A stretch of 64,000 nucleotides of DNA from Zygotorulaspora mrakii (GCF_013402915.1 NC_050724.1:930001-994000); one strand, 5' to 3'. Shown: positions 38,846-49,306, numbered from the stretch's first letter. A program made the numbers and translations. Notes: generated by a model not told the origin, from the letters alone.

Positions 38846-40903
38846 ATGTTGAGATTCAGTAGATCGCTGCATAGCAGCTTTGTGTTGAGAAGAGGTCAAA
38901 ACTTGACCGAGAAGATAGTGCAGAAGTATGCAGTTGGATTGCCAAAGGACAAGGTTGTGCATGCTGGGGACTACGTGTCGATAAAACCGGCACACTGTAT
39001 GTCTCACGACAACTCGTGGCCGGTGGCATTGAAGTTCATGGGACTTGGTGCCAAAGAGATCAAGTTTCCGGAGCAAATCGTAAACACTTTAGACCATGAC
39101 ATTCAGAATAAGGACGAAAAGAACCTGACCAAATATAGAAACATTGAAAACTTCGCCAAGAACCACGGTGTTGCTTTTTATCCCGCAGGTAGAGGTATTG
39201 GGCATCAAATCATGATCGAAGAAGGCTATGCCTTTCCTTTAAACATGACTGTGGCTTCGGATTCGCATTCCAATACTTATGGTGGTATCGGCTCTTTGGG
39301 TACTCCGATTGTGAGGACGGATGCCGCAGCTATTTGGGCAACGGGCCAAACGTGGTGGCAGATTCCACCTGTCGCTCGTGTTGAGTTGGTTGGTGAATTG
39401 CCCTTGGGTGTGTCAGGTAAGGATATCATTGTGGCACTCTGTGGTATTTTCAATAACGATCAGGTTTTGAACCATGCAATTGAGTTTACTGGTGAATCAC
39501 TGGACAAATTGCCCATCGATTATAGATTAACTATTGCAAATATGACTACGGAATGGGGTGCGCTATCGGGTCTTTTCCCCGTCGATAAGACATTAATCGA
39601 CTGGTACAAACAAAAAAGATTACCAAAAGTTGGTTCATCACATCCAAGAATCAATGAATCAACCATTGCCGAACTAGAAAAATCTTTGCCATCTTGGAAA
39701 TCAGATTCTGACGCAGTCTATGCTAAGAGATTAACGATTGATTTGTCTTCATTAACCCATTATGTTTCCGGTCCTAACAGTGTCAAGGTATCTAATACTG
39801 TTCAAGACCTTTCAAATCAGGACATCAAAGTTGATAAAGCTTATTTGGTTTCATGTACGAATTCACGTCTTTCTGATCTAGAATCTGCTGCAAGCGTTGT
39901 ATGCCCAACTGGTGATATCAATAAAATTAACAAAGTGTCTCCACATGTCGAATTCTACGTTGCAGCTGCATCATCGGAGGTTCAAAGTGATGCTATTGCA
40001 TCTGGTGCCTGGGAAAAATTGATGAAAGCTGGCTGTATTGCTTTACCTCCTGGTTGCGGTCCATGCATTGGTTTAGGTGCAGGTTTATTAGAACCAGGTC
40101 AGGTTGGAATTAGTGCAACAAACAGAAATTTCAAAGGTAGAATGGGATCCAAGGACGCTCTTGCCTACTTAGCTTCACCAGCTGTGGTTGCTGCATCTGC
40201 AATTGCTGGTAAAATTGCATCCCCCGCTGAGGTTATCAATATTAAAGATCCACAATTCCGTGGTGTGACGTCAACTATGGAAACGTATGAAACAACTGAT
40301 TCGGCAGTTGAATCTGCTGGTAGTGTTGAAATTTTAGAGGGGTTCCCAAGTCAAATTTCTGGTGAATTAGTCCTCTGTGATGCAGACAATATCAATACTG
40401 ATGGTATTTATCCCGGTAAATACACCTACCAGGATGATGTTCCAAAGGAAACAATGGCAAAGGTTTGCATGGAAAACTATGATCCAAATTTTCAACATAA
40501 AGTTAAGAAAGGTGATGTCATTATAAGTGGTTTTAACTTCGGAACTGGCTCTTCCAGAGAACAAGCAGCCACTGCTTTATTGGCCAAAGGTATAGACCTA
40601 GTAGTTTCTGGATCATTCGGTAACATTTTCTCCAGGAATTCCATCAATAATGCTTTGCTTACTCTCGAGATTCCTGCATTGATTGAGAAATTGCGTGCCA
40701 AATACAAGGATGCTCCAAAGGAACTCACCAGAAGAACAGGCTGGTTCCTCTCTTGGGATGTTGCAAACCGAAAAGTTGTAGTAACAGAATCATCCTTTGA
40801 GGGACCTGTCGTCATGGAACAGACCGTTGGCGAATTAGGTAAGAATCTTCAAGAAATTATTGTCAAAGGTGGACTTGAAGGCTGGGTCAAGGCACAGCTG
40901 TGA
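38846..40903 (+). CDS. LYS4: LYS4, homoaconitase
   Basis: 685 residues from the ATG at 38846 (693 in S. cerevisiae); the frame extends two codons to a GTG that I do not use. It is a mitochondrial [4Fe-4S] enzyme converting homocitrate/cis-homoaconitate to homoisocitrate in the alpha-aminoadipate lysine pathway. A short presequence ([19 protein letters not shown]) is followed by the aconitase fold: [34 protein letters not shown], the cluster cysteines in YLVSCTNSR and [10 protein letters not shown], and the swivel domain with [13 protein letters not shown] and [11 protein letters not shown]. Codons are well adapted. YDR234W position. It lies between HEM1 and HEM3, both mitochondrial/iron-linked functions. 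Confidence 0.98.
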   Translation: MLRFSRSLHSSFVLRRGQNLTEKIVQKYAVGLPKDKVVHAGDYVSIKPAHCMSHDNSWPVALKFMGLGAKEIKFPEQIVNTLDHDIQNKDEKNLTKYRNIENFAKNHGVAFYPAGRGIGHQIMIEEGYAFPLNMTVASDSHSNTYGGIGSLGTPIVRTDAAAIWATGQTWWQIPPVARVELVGELPLGVSGKDIIVALCGIFNNDQVLNHAIEFTGESLDKLPIDYRLTIANMTTEWGALSGLFPVDKTLIDWYKQKRLPKVGSSHPRINESTIAELEKSLPSWKSDSDAVYAKRLTIDLSSLTHYVSGPNSVKVSNTVQDLSNQDIKVDKAYLVSCTNSRLSDLESAASVVCPTGDINKINKVSPHVEFYVAAASSEVQSDAIASGAWEKLMKAGCIALPPGCGPCIGLGAGLLEPGQVGISATNRNFKGRMGSKDALAYLASPAVVAASAIAGKIASPAEVINIKDPQFRGVTSTMETYETTDSAVESAGSVEILEGFPSQISGELVLCDADNINTDGIYPGKYTYQDDVPKETMAKVCMENYDPNFQHKVKKGDVIISGFNFGTGSSREQAATALLAKGIDLVVSGSFGNIFSRNSINNALLTLEIPALIEKLRAKYKDAPKELTRRTGWFLSWDVANRKVVVTESSFEGPVVMEQTVGELGKNLQEIIVKGGLEGWVKAQL

Positions 40904-41292
40904 AAAACCGACTGCGATAGCTTTTCACAAGCAACTAATGCCTGTATAGACAATCACAAATAATGCTATTTAACGTACACTATATTTATTTTTAATCATG
41001 TATTTTGATCAAACAAACGAATAATATCAACTTGATTTGTAGCAACAAGAAGCGAGATATTTGAAAAATTTGAAGAAAAGAAAAATTCTCTGAAAATATA
41101 CATATTCAAAGTGGCATCGTCATAAGACAGCTAAACGTTTGGCGTTACTCACTACGCATTCCCATTTATTTTGTTATTTACTTTAAACCTTTAAGCCCAT
41201 CATCGTATGCTAAATCGCAATTAAAGTAGGAGATATCGACACATACGAGCTCTTTATTTTCTTTTATTTATTAAATTATCTGAAAAAAGTCG
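40904..41292. other. LYS4-HEM3 intergenic region
   Basis: 389 bases, AT-rich, between tandem genes. No clear Reb1, Hap or Gcn4 element and no further gene were recognised. Confidence 0.45.
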
Positions 41293-42294
41293 ATGACTAT
41301 GGGGGAAATCATAAGGATAGGGGGCAGGAGATCTAAACTTGCAGTCGTGCAGTCGACAATTGTCAAGCAGCTCATAGAAATTGAATTTCCAGATTACGAA
41401 TGTCCCATTTTAGCATTGCAAACGTTTGGGGATCAAGTTCAGTTCAAACCTTTGTATTCATTTGGAGGAAAAGCTCTTTGGACCAAGGAGTTGGAAGATT
41501 TACTTTACGATGAGGATCCTGCAAGAAGGATTGATTTGATTGTCCATTCGTTGAAGGACATGCCTACATTATTACCTGACAATTTTGAATTGGGCGGTAT
41601 AACTAAAAGAGTCGATTCCACTGACTGCCTTGTCATGGCAAAAGATTCTGAATACAAAACATTATCTGATTTACCTACTGGTAGTGTTGTTGGTACTTCA
41701 TCTGTTAGGAGGTCGGCCCAATTAAAGAGAAAATTTCCGGGTTTAAAGTTCGAGAGTATTAGAGGTAATATTCATACTAGAATAAAAAAAGTTGATGATC
41801 CAAGCACTCCTTTCAAATGTATTATATTAGCCTCAGCAGGTCTAGTTCGCATGGGATTGGAACATAGAATAAATGAAAGATTTGATTCATCGGTGATGTA
41901 TCATGCAGTAGGTCAGGGTGCATTAGGTATTGAAATTAGGAAAAATGATAAGAGGATAGCAAAAATTCTAGAGCGAGTCACCGATTTCGAAACAACAGTA
42001 TGCTGCTTAGCTGAGCGTGCCTTAATGAGAACATTAGAAGGGGGTTGTTCAGTCCCAATCGGTGTCGAATCATTTTACAACCAAGAGACAAAAACATTGT
42101 TATTAAAAGGTATTGTCGTTAGTGTGGATGGTAAGCAGAGCATTGAAGATCAGCAAGAGATGATTATCAATAATGTCAAGGAAGACTCCATGGCTTGTGG
42201 TAAACTTTTGGCTGAAAAGATGATGGCAGATGGTGCAAAAAAAATTCTGGACGAGATAAATTTCGATAAAGTCGAGCAGGAAAATTTCAACTGA
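41293..42294 (+). CDS. HEM3: HEM3, porphobilinogen deaminase
   Basis: 333 residues from the first ATG (327 in S. cerevisiae); a second ATG two codons later (41299) gives MGEIIRIGG and may be the true start. The cytosolic enzyme joins four porphobilinogen molecules into hydroxymethylbilane, the third step of heme synthesis. Motifs include [57 protein letters not shown], the arginine-rich RGNIHTR and [12 protein letters not shown]. Cys252 in [10 protein letters not shown] is the attachment residue for the dipyrromethane cofactor. The orthologue YDL205C sits on the other chromosome IV arm from HEM1 in S. cerevisiae; here they are about 4 kb apart. Confidence 0.98.
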   Translation: MTMGEIIRIGGRRSKLAVVQSTIVKQLIEIEFPDYECPILALQTFGDQVQFKPLYSFGGKALWTKELEDLLYDEDPARRIDLIVHSLKDMPTLLPDNFELGGITKRVDSTDCLVMAKDSEYKTLSDLPTGSVVGTSSVRRSAQLKRKFPGLKFESIRGNIHTRIKKVDDPSTPFKCIILASAGLVRMGLEHRINERFDSSVMYHAVGQGALGIEIRKNDKRIAKILERVTDFETTVCCLAERALMRTLEGGCSVPIGVESFYNQETKTLLLKGIVVSVDGKQSIEDQQEMIINNVKEDSMACGKLLAEKMMADGAKKILDEINFDKVEQENFN

Positions 42295-42493
42295 AATGTG
42301 ACACCATTATGAGTATATTGGTCATGGGAGGGATCCGCGATGTTTTATAACGTGTACATATCTGTGTAAATAGATGCAAGTAAATTCACATATTTTTAAT
42401 TTTTAATTAGACGAAAGTCAAAACAGCTGAAAAAATGAACAATTGTACAACGAAGATAATGCTCCGATTGAAAACGCAAGGAATTGAACTGTG

Positions 42494-44116
42494 ATGGATA
42501 AATTCACTGGAATAATCAGCGATGAAAAGTTTTCCAAGATAAGTTTGGCTGTTGCTCAATATCCCAAAAGTTTGGTACATTGGGAAGAACTTTTGAACTA
42601 TCTCATCTCTAACTCGCTTCCTCTCAATAGGTCCTTAGATCACAGGTTGTACGAATTGATTGAGACCACATACGATTCCATGCTCTCTCATTTTCCTTAC
42701 ACGGAGAACTATTATATTGACCACGCTTTATTTCAGTATAAATTGGGAAAGGTGTCTAAAATGCACGCCGTTTATCAGCAAGGGCTTAAAGTTTTCAGTT
42801 ACCGATCACTACACCTTTGGATATCATATTTGAAGCTCTGTAATGAAGTTGTTACAAGTAACAAACTGTTATTTCAAAAATATGAGACGGCAGAGAAGTA
42901 TATTGGACTTCATTACTTTAGTGGGGAGTTTTGGGATCTCTATTTGCAGCAAATACAGGAAAGATGTCAAAGGAAGGAGCGATACTTTATCATACTTCGA
43001 AAAGTTTTAGAGATACCTTTGCATTCTTTCAGCAGATTTTATGCCGCATGGTTGCGCCATATCGAAGAAGTTCAGGACGTGAGCCAACTAAACAGTTTTA
43101 GTTCCAACGAAGATCTGATGAAGAAATTAAAGATTGATGTCACTTATCGTGGTAGAAAGGGCCCTTATCTTATTGAATGTAAGAAATTATTGAAAAAATT
43201 TACTAAGGAGCTTTACATGGTTGTTCAATATCAAGTGCTCGAAATATATTCTCTTTTCGAATCAAAGCTTAAAACGCATTATTATAGTGGCCCTGCCACG
43301 CTGCTGCCTGCTGTTGAAGTTGAAATATGGGATAAATATTTGGATTACACTATGTCACAACGGCTTGATTCATTGACTCATCTTAACTTTCAAAGAGCAT
43401 TACTGCCTTTTGCACATTATGATATATTCTGGCTTAAATATGCAAATTGGCTTATAGATTACAGTGACGACATAGCTAGCGCTAGAAACATTTTAATCAA
43501 AGGGTTGTCAATGTCTTCAAAAAAAAATGCAATCGCAAAACTACTTTATGCCACACTCTGCAGATTAAATGATTATGACTTTCTAGCACTGATATTTGAA
43601 CAACACGAAGATGCTCATGGTGACCACATTGAAAACGTGGATGATTTTGAAGTCTTTTGGGACTATGTTCAATTTCAGACGTTTTGTAGTAGCGTTACAA
43701 AAAGCAGATATTCGAAATCTGAATTACATTCTTTCATGACACCTAACGTTTTGGATGTCATTTTAAAACGGCTGAGTTTGCAGGAGTCCAAAATTGATCA
43801 ACTTCTTCTATTGTCCTCAATTCTCCAACTCCAAACAAAAAGTAACACGACATTCATCGAGGAAAAAATTTTTAAACATATTATTAGATCTAATTGGGAG
43901 TTTTTCTTGCAAAATGGACAGTTCTGGTCGTTATATTCTCGATTGACTTTTTTCAATTCTTCCTTGTCTTACCTAGAAAAGAGACGCCATATTGTGAAGA
44001 ATATATGGTTACAAGGAAAACGCTATAATATAAAAAATCTTGAACCTTTACGAGAATTTTGTCAATCATATCTTCCTGAAGACATAGACGCATTAGAAGA
44101 AATATTTGAAACATAA
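42494..44116 (+). CDS. PRP42: PRP42, U1 snRNP protein with HAT repeats
   Basis: 540 residues from the ATG at 42494 (544 in S. cerevisiae); a GTG just before it is ignored. Prp42 is an essential yeast U1 snRNP protein that pairs with its relative Prp39 to bridge U1 and U2 in the pre-spliceosome. The protein is almost entirely helical and composed of HAT (half-a-TPR) repeats, recognisable from spaced aromatic pairs such as VHWEELLNYLI, FWDLYLQQIQERC, FYAAWLRHIEEVQ, IWDKYLDYTMSQR, FWLKYANWLIDY and FWDYVQFQTF. No RNA-binding domain is seen. It follows HEM3 in the same direction and is convergent with the exchanger gene (49-base gap). YDR235W position. Confidence 0.93.
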   Translation: MDKFTGIISDEKFSKISLAVAQYPKSLVHWEELLNYLISNSLPLNRSLDHRLYELIETTYDSMLSHFPYTENYYIDHALFQYKLGKVSKMHAVYQQGLKVFSYRSLHLWISYLKLCNEVVTSNKLLFQKYETAEKYIGLHYFSGEFWDLYLQQIQERCQRKERYFIILRKVLEIPLHSFSRFYAAWLRHIEEVQDVSQLNSFSSNEDLMKKLKIDVTYRGRKGPYLIECKKLLKKFTKELYMVVQYQVLEIYSLFESKLKTHYYSGPATLLPAVEVEIWDKYLDYTMSQRLDSLTHLNFQRALLPFAHYDIFWLKYANWLIDYSDDIASARNILIKGLSMSSKKNAIAKLLYATLCRLNDYDFLALIFEQHEDAHGDHIENVDDFEVFWDYVQFQTFCSSVTKSRYSKSELHSFMTPNVLDVILKRLSLQESKIDQLLLLSSILQLQTKSNTTFIEEKIFKHIIRSNWEFFLQNGQFWSLYSRLTFFNSSLSYLEKRRHIVKNIWLQGKRYNIKNLEPLREFCQSYLPEDIDALEEIFET

Positions 44117-44165
44117 GGATGTGTAGTTATTATTAACAAGAGAAGGGACAACGGTCTGCTTTTTT

Positions 44166-46232
44166 CTATTTGATTTCTTGAAGAACATTCACAATTGTGA
44201 CTGCTGCATACAACAACAACAAAAGGATACTGATTCTTTTGTCTATTCGCCAATTGTTGAATGGAACTGCAATGAGAAAAATGAGAAAAGCTAAAACTAT
44301 ACCCAATGCAGTATATTCAAGACTTGGATCGATGACATAACTCAAGTGGCTTTTGAAAATAGATTTTTGCATTTGCTTCTTTTGTCGAAGTAATAGAAAA
44401 ATCCCATTGATACCAACTCCAAAAACAAAATAGAGTAATGGACTTCCAAAACATGCACCCAGAGCTAATTCTATGACGCCAATATCCGCGAATATTACAT
44501 TTGAGACTAAATCACCCATCGAATTACCCCACGCAAAGAATGTAAGACCTAATATGGAGGGAGAAATATCCAGCTTAGTTGACCAATCTGTCAACATTCT
44601 AACGACAATATGGACACATAAGTAGATCATCGATAAAGATAAAAGAAACCCTGCCACTGCCACGATGTGCTCATTAGTTCGTACCTGCGACGTGAAATAT
44701 CTATAAATGAGCGTCCCACCGAGAAGACCTGAAATAGCTAGAGTCCATATGGATACCGATCCAGAAAAAAGAACGTTGAGATAAATAGGCGCCATTGTCA
44801 ACCTAACTACTTCAAGAACATGTAGCTTACCGCAGCATTTGATATGCCCGAGGTATGGTATTAGGCAGCTCAAAACTATTGTGGGAGGAGTAGTGAATAG
44901 CAACGCCAGATACTCGGTGACTGGTAGATACATGGCTTCATCCGATATATATTGCGGAAGCATTAGCCTTTGAGGCCATGTAGGAAGTGCTTCATCTTTT
45001 GTCGAACATAAAGAAGTCCGCTCTATATGGGAATCAAAATTGCTTTCATCATCTCGGTAGCGCGGGAGATTTGGAATGCAATCACAACTTAACGATTTCT
45101 GCGTTTTAGGTCTCATAGGAACCGTCAGTTCCTGGGGGTTGTCAAAACCGGGAGTATTCGTTGTAGCATCACGTTCCTCTACACTTTTCTTGTTGTCTAA
45201 AGCTAGTCCATAAATAATTGAAATCTGGTCCGTCCTATCAACGTCTCGTAAAGAAGTCGCTCTTCTAGGTGGTGCAAAACTTTCCACATAAATTTGATCT
45301 TCTGCTGATACTATGCTGTTCTCTTCAGCTCTATCGTTCTTGTTTCTGTTTAAATTGGCCTCATTTTCCCAGATTTCTAAACAATCACTTAGCGTTATTT
45401 TGACCCATCCATGATATCTCGATCTAAGGTAATGGCGTATTCCCGATCTTATGTTTGCTCTTCTTCTATTGACTCCGTTATTGAAAAGTAAAATGTTTTG
45501 TTCATCATTATTTGCGAGTCCAGAATTGCTTATTATTGCCGACAAGCTTTCAATCTCATCCCTGCAACTGGCCCTGTTATCAAACGACTCCTCAATACAA
45601 ATCGAAGTTCTATTTTGTAGAATAAGGAAGCTTGTGTAGAGGGAATATGCGAGAACCATAGTAATACATTCCCAGAACATCAATCGGCCATCGGCTAGGA
45701 AGAGCCCAGACATCAAAACCAGAGCTCCAAACATAAGTATATCTTGATAAAAATCTGCCCGACTGTAGGAAACTCCAGGAGTTTCATTGATATCAAAATA
45801 TTGAGTCCCAGTATTATCTGATAGCAAAATCATGCTCTTTCTAAGTTTTATCGGTTTGATAAATGCCATTATTCCTAGAACCACTGTCATTAGAAAGAAT
45901 ATGCCCCCAAGCAGTTCACCTAGAGCAAGCGATGTCGCTCCTGTACTCATAGCCTGGTAAGTGCTTGTGATATCAGGTATTGAGTTACCCAATGAAAGCA
46001 ATGTCAAACCAGATACTTTATCGGATATTTGAAGAATATCCTTTGATATTCGAGATAGCGAAGGAGTTAGATAGTCCGATGCTATTAATCCTAATGCTAT
46101 GAAACATTCAATTAATATGAATGGTTCAACTATCAAAATCCATATCGTTTCATTATTTAATGAGTGGTATAGTATTATCAGCTGAACCGAGTAAAAGGTT
46201 GTTGTAATGGCCCACCGCAAATGCTTATGCAT
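44166..46232 (-). CDS. YDL206W orthologue, Na+/Ca2+ exchanger superfamily membrane protein
   Basis: 688 residues (762 in S. cerevisiae YDL206W, uncharacterised). Two clusters of about five to six membrane helices flank a hydrophilic loop (about residues 200-410). The inverted alpha repeats of cation/Ca2+ exchangers are clear: TLLSLGNSIPDITSTYQAM (about 98) and LTFFAWGNSMGDLVSNVIFADIG (about 565), each with the GN(S/T)xxD pattern that coordinates Ca2+, plus LALGELLGGIFF and LALGACFGSPLL. This layout is like the CCX/NCKX branch and suggests cation exchange in an internal membrane, but ion and location are inferred. Synteny: between HEM3 and GLE1 on the YDL track. Confidence 0.9.
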   Translation of the reverse strand: MHKHLRWAITTTFYSVQLIILYHSLNNETIWILIVEPFILIECFIALGLIASDYLTPSLSRISKDILQISDKVSGLTLLSLGNSIPDITSTYQAMSTGATSLALGELLGGIFFLMTVVLGIMAFIKPIKLRKSMILLSDNTGTQYFDINETPGVSYSRADFYQDILMFGALVLMSGLFLADGRLMFWECITMVLAYSLYTSFLILQNRTSICIEESFDNRASCRDEIESLSAIISNSGLANNDEQNILLFNNGVNRRRANIRSGIRHYLRSRYHGWVKITLSDCLEIWENEANLNRNKNDRAEENSIVSAEDQIYVESFAPPRRATSLRDVDRTDQISIIYGLALDNKKSVEERDATTNTPGFDNPQELTVPMRPKTQKSLSCDCIPNLPRYRDDESNFDSHIERTSLCSTKDEALPTWPQRLMLPQYISDEAMYLPVTEYLALLFTTPPTIVLSCLIPYLGHIKCCGKLHVLEVVRLTMAPIYLNVLFSGSVSIWTLAISGLLGGTLIYRYFTSQVRTNEHIVAVAGFLLSLSMIYLCVHIVVRMLTDWSTKLDISPSILGLTFFAWGNSMGDLVSNVIFADIGVIELALGACFGSPLLYFVFGVGINGIFLLLRQKKQMQKSIFKSHLSYVIDPSLEYTALGIVLAFLIFLIAVPFNNWRIDKRISILLLLLYAAVTIVNVLQEIK

Positions 46233-46552
46233 TACGGTTCACCTAGTATCGAAAGTACGTGCCGCGCCAATGCTAGTCTTGCTATCGGGATATCTGCCTT
46301 TCAGTAAAGTCTGGCAATATTCTTCCTCCCTTTTTCATGTGCAGTAAGTTAAATGCTTATTATCGACTCAGCCTTGCAGCTTGCTACACTTGGCGAAGAC
46401 AAATATAAGAGACGCAAATTTCACACCTGTTCCCTGTAGAAGCGTTGATGCTCCTCTTTTGATGATTGTACGGTGATTCTAGAAAGTAAAGCGTTTTTGG
46501 AACTTTGTATAATACCTATCATTGCATCTGATGATGTCTTACATAGATTACT
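46233..46552. other. Intergenic region upstream of the exchanger gene
   Basis: 320 bases between tandem minus-strand genes, holding the exchanger promoter. No motif, repeat or gene was recognised. Confidence 0.45.
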
Positions 46553-47122
46553 TCAGTCATCCAGTAGGGATCCCAAAGATTTATAAGAATCCTTTGAAAG
46601 GACACTCAAGGATTTATATATGTCTATATTAATATCTTTGATGAGTGCTTCTTTCGTTGTATAATCAAGTTCAGGTCTTAAATATCCCAGAATGCAGAAC
46701 TTCACCTTTGCACCATAAAAGTCTTTATTGAACTTATGAATTATATGCAGTTCTATCGTTTTGAAGTTGTTACCGTAAAAAGGGTTCTTGCCAATTGAAA
46801 GAACTACAGGCAATACGTTCAAATCGTCTTTCTCCTTGCTTAGATATCTTCCATAGTTGAATTCAACTTTTGTACCGTCAGATCTGGAATCGACACTGAG
46901 TTGCTTGTCGATTGCTTGTACCTTAGCAAATCCAAAATATATGCCAAGAGACAAGTTGTTAAATTCTACAGATAGTTCCTCGATCGGCACATTAGCAGTT
47001 GGAATGCCAAGTTCAGCGGATCCACGACCAAAACCGCAGGTGATGTCACAATACCCAGAAACAAGAGGATATGGTGGTCTTGGGCTATCTGGAATTTCAG
47101 CGTCACAATGTCGTGTTGTCAT
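46553..47122 (-). CDS. FMN1: FMN1, riboflavin kinase
   Basis: 189 residues (218 in S. cerevisiae; the difference is in the poorly conserved N-terminus, where an upstream extension is not available). It phosphorylates riboflavin to FMN and in S. cerevisiae is associated with mitochondrial and microsomal membranes. The flavokinase beta-barrel shows GFGRGSAELGIPTANVPIE (flavin/ATP-binding with the conserved PTAN), LGIYFGFAKV, VVLSIGKNPFYGNNFKTIELHIIHKFNKDFYG (the catalytic Glu lies in KTIELHI), and VKFCILGYLRPEL. YDR236C position, after PRP42 on the YDR track. Confidence 0.95.
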   Translation of the reverse strand: MTTRHCDAEIPDSPRPPYPLVSGYCDITCGFGRGSAELGIPTANVPIEELSVEFNNLSLGIYFGFAKVQAIDKQLSVDSRSDGTKVEFNYGRYLSKEKDDLNVLPVVLSIGKNPFYGNNFKTIELHIIHKFNKDFYGAKVKFCILGYLRPELDYTTKEALIKDINIDIYKSLSVLSKDSYKSLGSLLDD

Positions 47123-47362
47123 TGATATTGAGATGACTGCTATATTTGTTGTGATAATACTTTAGTCTGACCTTTATGTGGGCCATGTTTTAATAGAAGC
47201 TCTTACGTTCACGATGATTACAAAGATCTGCAGCTTACAACGACGCTGACCTCAAATATTCTATAAACATTAGCTTTACCTCGCTAATATTGGTCGAATC
47301 GTCAAATATCGGGTACTCTTTACTGATATATAATGTAAATTTTGGGTTAAATTGAGTTAATG

Positions 47363-49042
47363 TCATGTTTCCATTGCCGGGAATGACTTAATGCCTGCTG
47401 TTTGCCATTCTTCAAAAAGTATGCGTAATCTGGCAGCACCAACGTACTTTCTATCGGCAACTGATAACGTTAGATCCGTTGATACTAACTGCAAAAGCTT
47501 GCGACCTTGATTTCCGTAAGCTTGCAAAAAAACGGAGGCTGCTGCATCCCACCAGGCCCCGAGAACGACGAAATGTGTATTTGTCAGTAGGTCCACAGAT
47601 GTATTGCAAATCCGAGCAAGAATATGCCACGATTTAGAAATGGGAAGAGGATGCTCTCTTGAGTTGATAACCTGCGCAGGTAGTGGCAGCGTGGTAATTA
47701 GAGCGTAGAATGTCATTATACCGCCCATCCTTTCATCATAAGATGTCTCCTCTTCCCATTTGTCATCAGAATTACGTTTCCAACCCATTTTTTGACGTCC
47801 CAATTCTGTATTGATATTTGCAGTGAATCCGATGACGAACGGACACTTTTTCACGAAACGTGCCAGTAGCAAGTCCTCCAGTTCAGGATATTTGACAAGC
47901 AAGTTTAGTGCCAGCTTCCCAAGAGGTAATCCGGATTCTGGCTTCACTCTAGCTTCCGTCTCAGCCTGATGCACCATTGCTTTAGCAATAAAATTAAGAA
48001 TCCAGCGGTAAGCAAGGTCATTACTTCGCGTTTCGTCAACCAAACTGCAGATATCGAATTGTATTTTTTCCAGCTGCTGGTTGCTATTGGTCAACTGTCC
48101 AAATTTAGGATTGACTTTCCTTTTGTGCCTGGATAATAATGCTCTCAAAGTTGGATCTGCTTTTTTGATCGGTTCGACAATATCTCTCTTGATTGTGGCG
48201 ATCTTTTCTTTGTACTTGCAAAACAGCTGCTCAATTGCTTCGAAGTTCGTCACTGCATTTGATTTCAATTCTTCCTGCTTCAATTTTTGCTGCACCTGCA
48301 GTTTCCTACGCTCTTCTTCAGCCCTCCTCTCAGCTTCTCGTGCAATTTTAGCTTTCTTTTCTTCCGCTTCTTTTATTCTCAATTCCTTTTCTTCTTGTTT
48401 TCTCTGCTCATCAATCAGACGTTGCCTTTCTTCCTCAGCTAGACGTTGTTTCCTTTCTTCTTCCTCCATACGTTTTCGTTCTTCCTTCATTTTACGTCTC
48501 CGCTCTTCTTCATCCTTTTTCTTGATAATTGTAACACATTCGACCTGCTTCTTATTTTCTTCCTCTAGATTATTAAGCTTAGAGAGAAAACAGTTTTGCA
48601 TTGCAGAAAGCAGCTTGCTGATATCTGTTTTAGAGACGCTTTGGCTTCTGGTTTCTTGAAATTTATTTTCTACCCCGATCGCAGTGGCATCAGCGCCAGT
48701 ATTATCACTCATACTGTCTAGATTTGTTAAGGGAATAATGCTTCTTTCCATAGCTCTAGGCAGCTTTGATTGCAAGATACCCATCAATCGCATTAATTCA
48801 GGGTCTAATCTTTCTTCCTCAGCGGCACCTTGGTTCTTCCTAACACGCAAACCGTGAACGCTCTCATACTTGGGCAGATACAGCTGAGGCACGCCATCAT
48901 CTTCATCACCAGTATTAATGAAGCTATATTCATTTAGGCTTGATTCAGAAGAGCAGGCCGAGGCTATATCATTATTATCATGATCACTGCGATCGTCTTC
49001 AGAGCTGCTATCAACGGATATCTCGTCGAGTGAAAATCTCAT
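47363..49042 (-). CDS. GLE1: GLE1, mRNA export factor and Dbp5 activator
   Basis: 559 residues (538 in S. cerevisiae). Gle1, with inositol hexakisphosphate, activates the helicase Dbp5 at the cytoplasmic face of the nuclear pore to strip export factors from mRNA. The N-terminus is acidic and Ser-rich. A long charged coiled coil runs about 150-260 (KKKDEEERRRKMKEERKRMEEEERK and following). The Gle1 HEAT-like domain fills the C-terminus, with YRWILNFIAKAMVHQAETE, LLARFVKKCPFVIGF, GGIMTFYALITTLPL and ASVFLQAYGNQGRKLL. Basic residues expected to hold IP6 are scattered there (KKADPTLRALLSRHKRK). YDL207W position and orientation. Confidence 0.95.
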   Translation of the reverse strand: MRFSLDEISVDSSSEDDRSDHDNNDIASACSSESSLNEYSFINTGDEDDGVPQLYLPKYESVHGLRVRKNQGAAEEERLDPELMRLMGILQSKLPRAMERSIIPLTNLDSMSDNTGADATAIGVENKFQETRSQSVSKTDISKLLSAMQNCFLSKLNNLEEENKKQVECVTIIKKKDEEERRRKMKEERKRMEEEERKQRLAEEERQRLIDEQRKQEEKELRIKEAEEKKAKIAREAERRAEEERRKLQVQQKLKQEELKSNAVTNFEAIEQLFCKYKEKIATIKRDIVEPIKKADPTLRALLSRHKRKVNPKFGQLTNSNQQLEKIQFDICSLVDETRSNDLAYRWILNFIAKAMVHQAETEARVKPESGLPLGKLALNLLVKYPELEDLLLARFVKKCPFVIGFTANINTELGRQKMGWKRNSDDKWEEETSYDERMGGIMTFYALITTLPLPAQVINSREHPLPISKSWHILARICNTSVDLLTNTHFVVLGAWWDAAASVFLQAYGNQGRKLLQLVSTDLTLSVADRKYVGAARLRILFEEWQTAGIKSFPAMET

Positions 49043-49089
49043 TTTAGGACCGGCGAAGATACCAAGTAGGCAACAGAGGGCTAGATGAG

Positions 49090-49215
49090 ATGGTTGCTTC
49101 CAATGCTCTCTTCAAAAGAGTCACTGTCTTCAGAGTTGCCGTTCCTTTAGCATTGGGCACGTTTGGTATGATTTATGCGGTACTTAAAAACAAGTTGTTA
49201 TTGAAAAAATTTTAA
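49090..49215 (+). CDS. Candidate 41-residue single-pass (mitochondrial-type) microprotein
   Basis: An ATG-started frame in the GLE1-MRPL7 gap encodes 41 residues and ends in TAA. It has a basic, amphipathic head without acidic residues (MVASNALFKRVTVFR), a hydrophobic span of about 17 (VAVPLALGTFGMIYAVL) with a GTFG small-residue motif, and a strongly basic tail (KNKLLLKKF). The protein has no Asp or Glu at all. This fits small subunits of the mitochondrial inner membrane. The frame starts only 47 bp from the divergent GLE1 ATG and ends 91 bp before MRPL7, so it could also be a uORF of MRPL7. I do not recognise a named homologue. Confidence 0.5.
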   Translation: MVASNALFKRVTVFRVAVPLALGTFGMIYAVLKNKLLLKKF

Positions 49216-49306
49216 GTGTGATGAGGGGACTTTTAGATAAAGGCAAAGAAGCAGCGGAAGCTTGACCCTTTGAGAGCTGAACCACCGTCTGGATCAAGAC
49301 AAAATA

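Noticed and set aside
48081..48659. 192-codon plus-strand Ser/Leu-rich frame opposite GLE1
   Set aside because: Antisense shadow of the Glu/Lys-rich coiled coil of GLE1 (GAA/AAG codons read as TTC/CTT).
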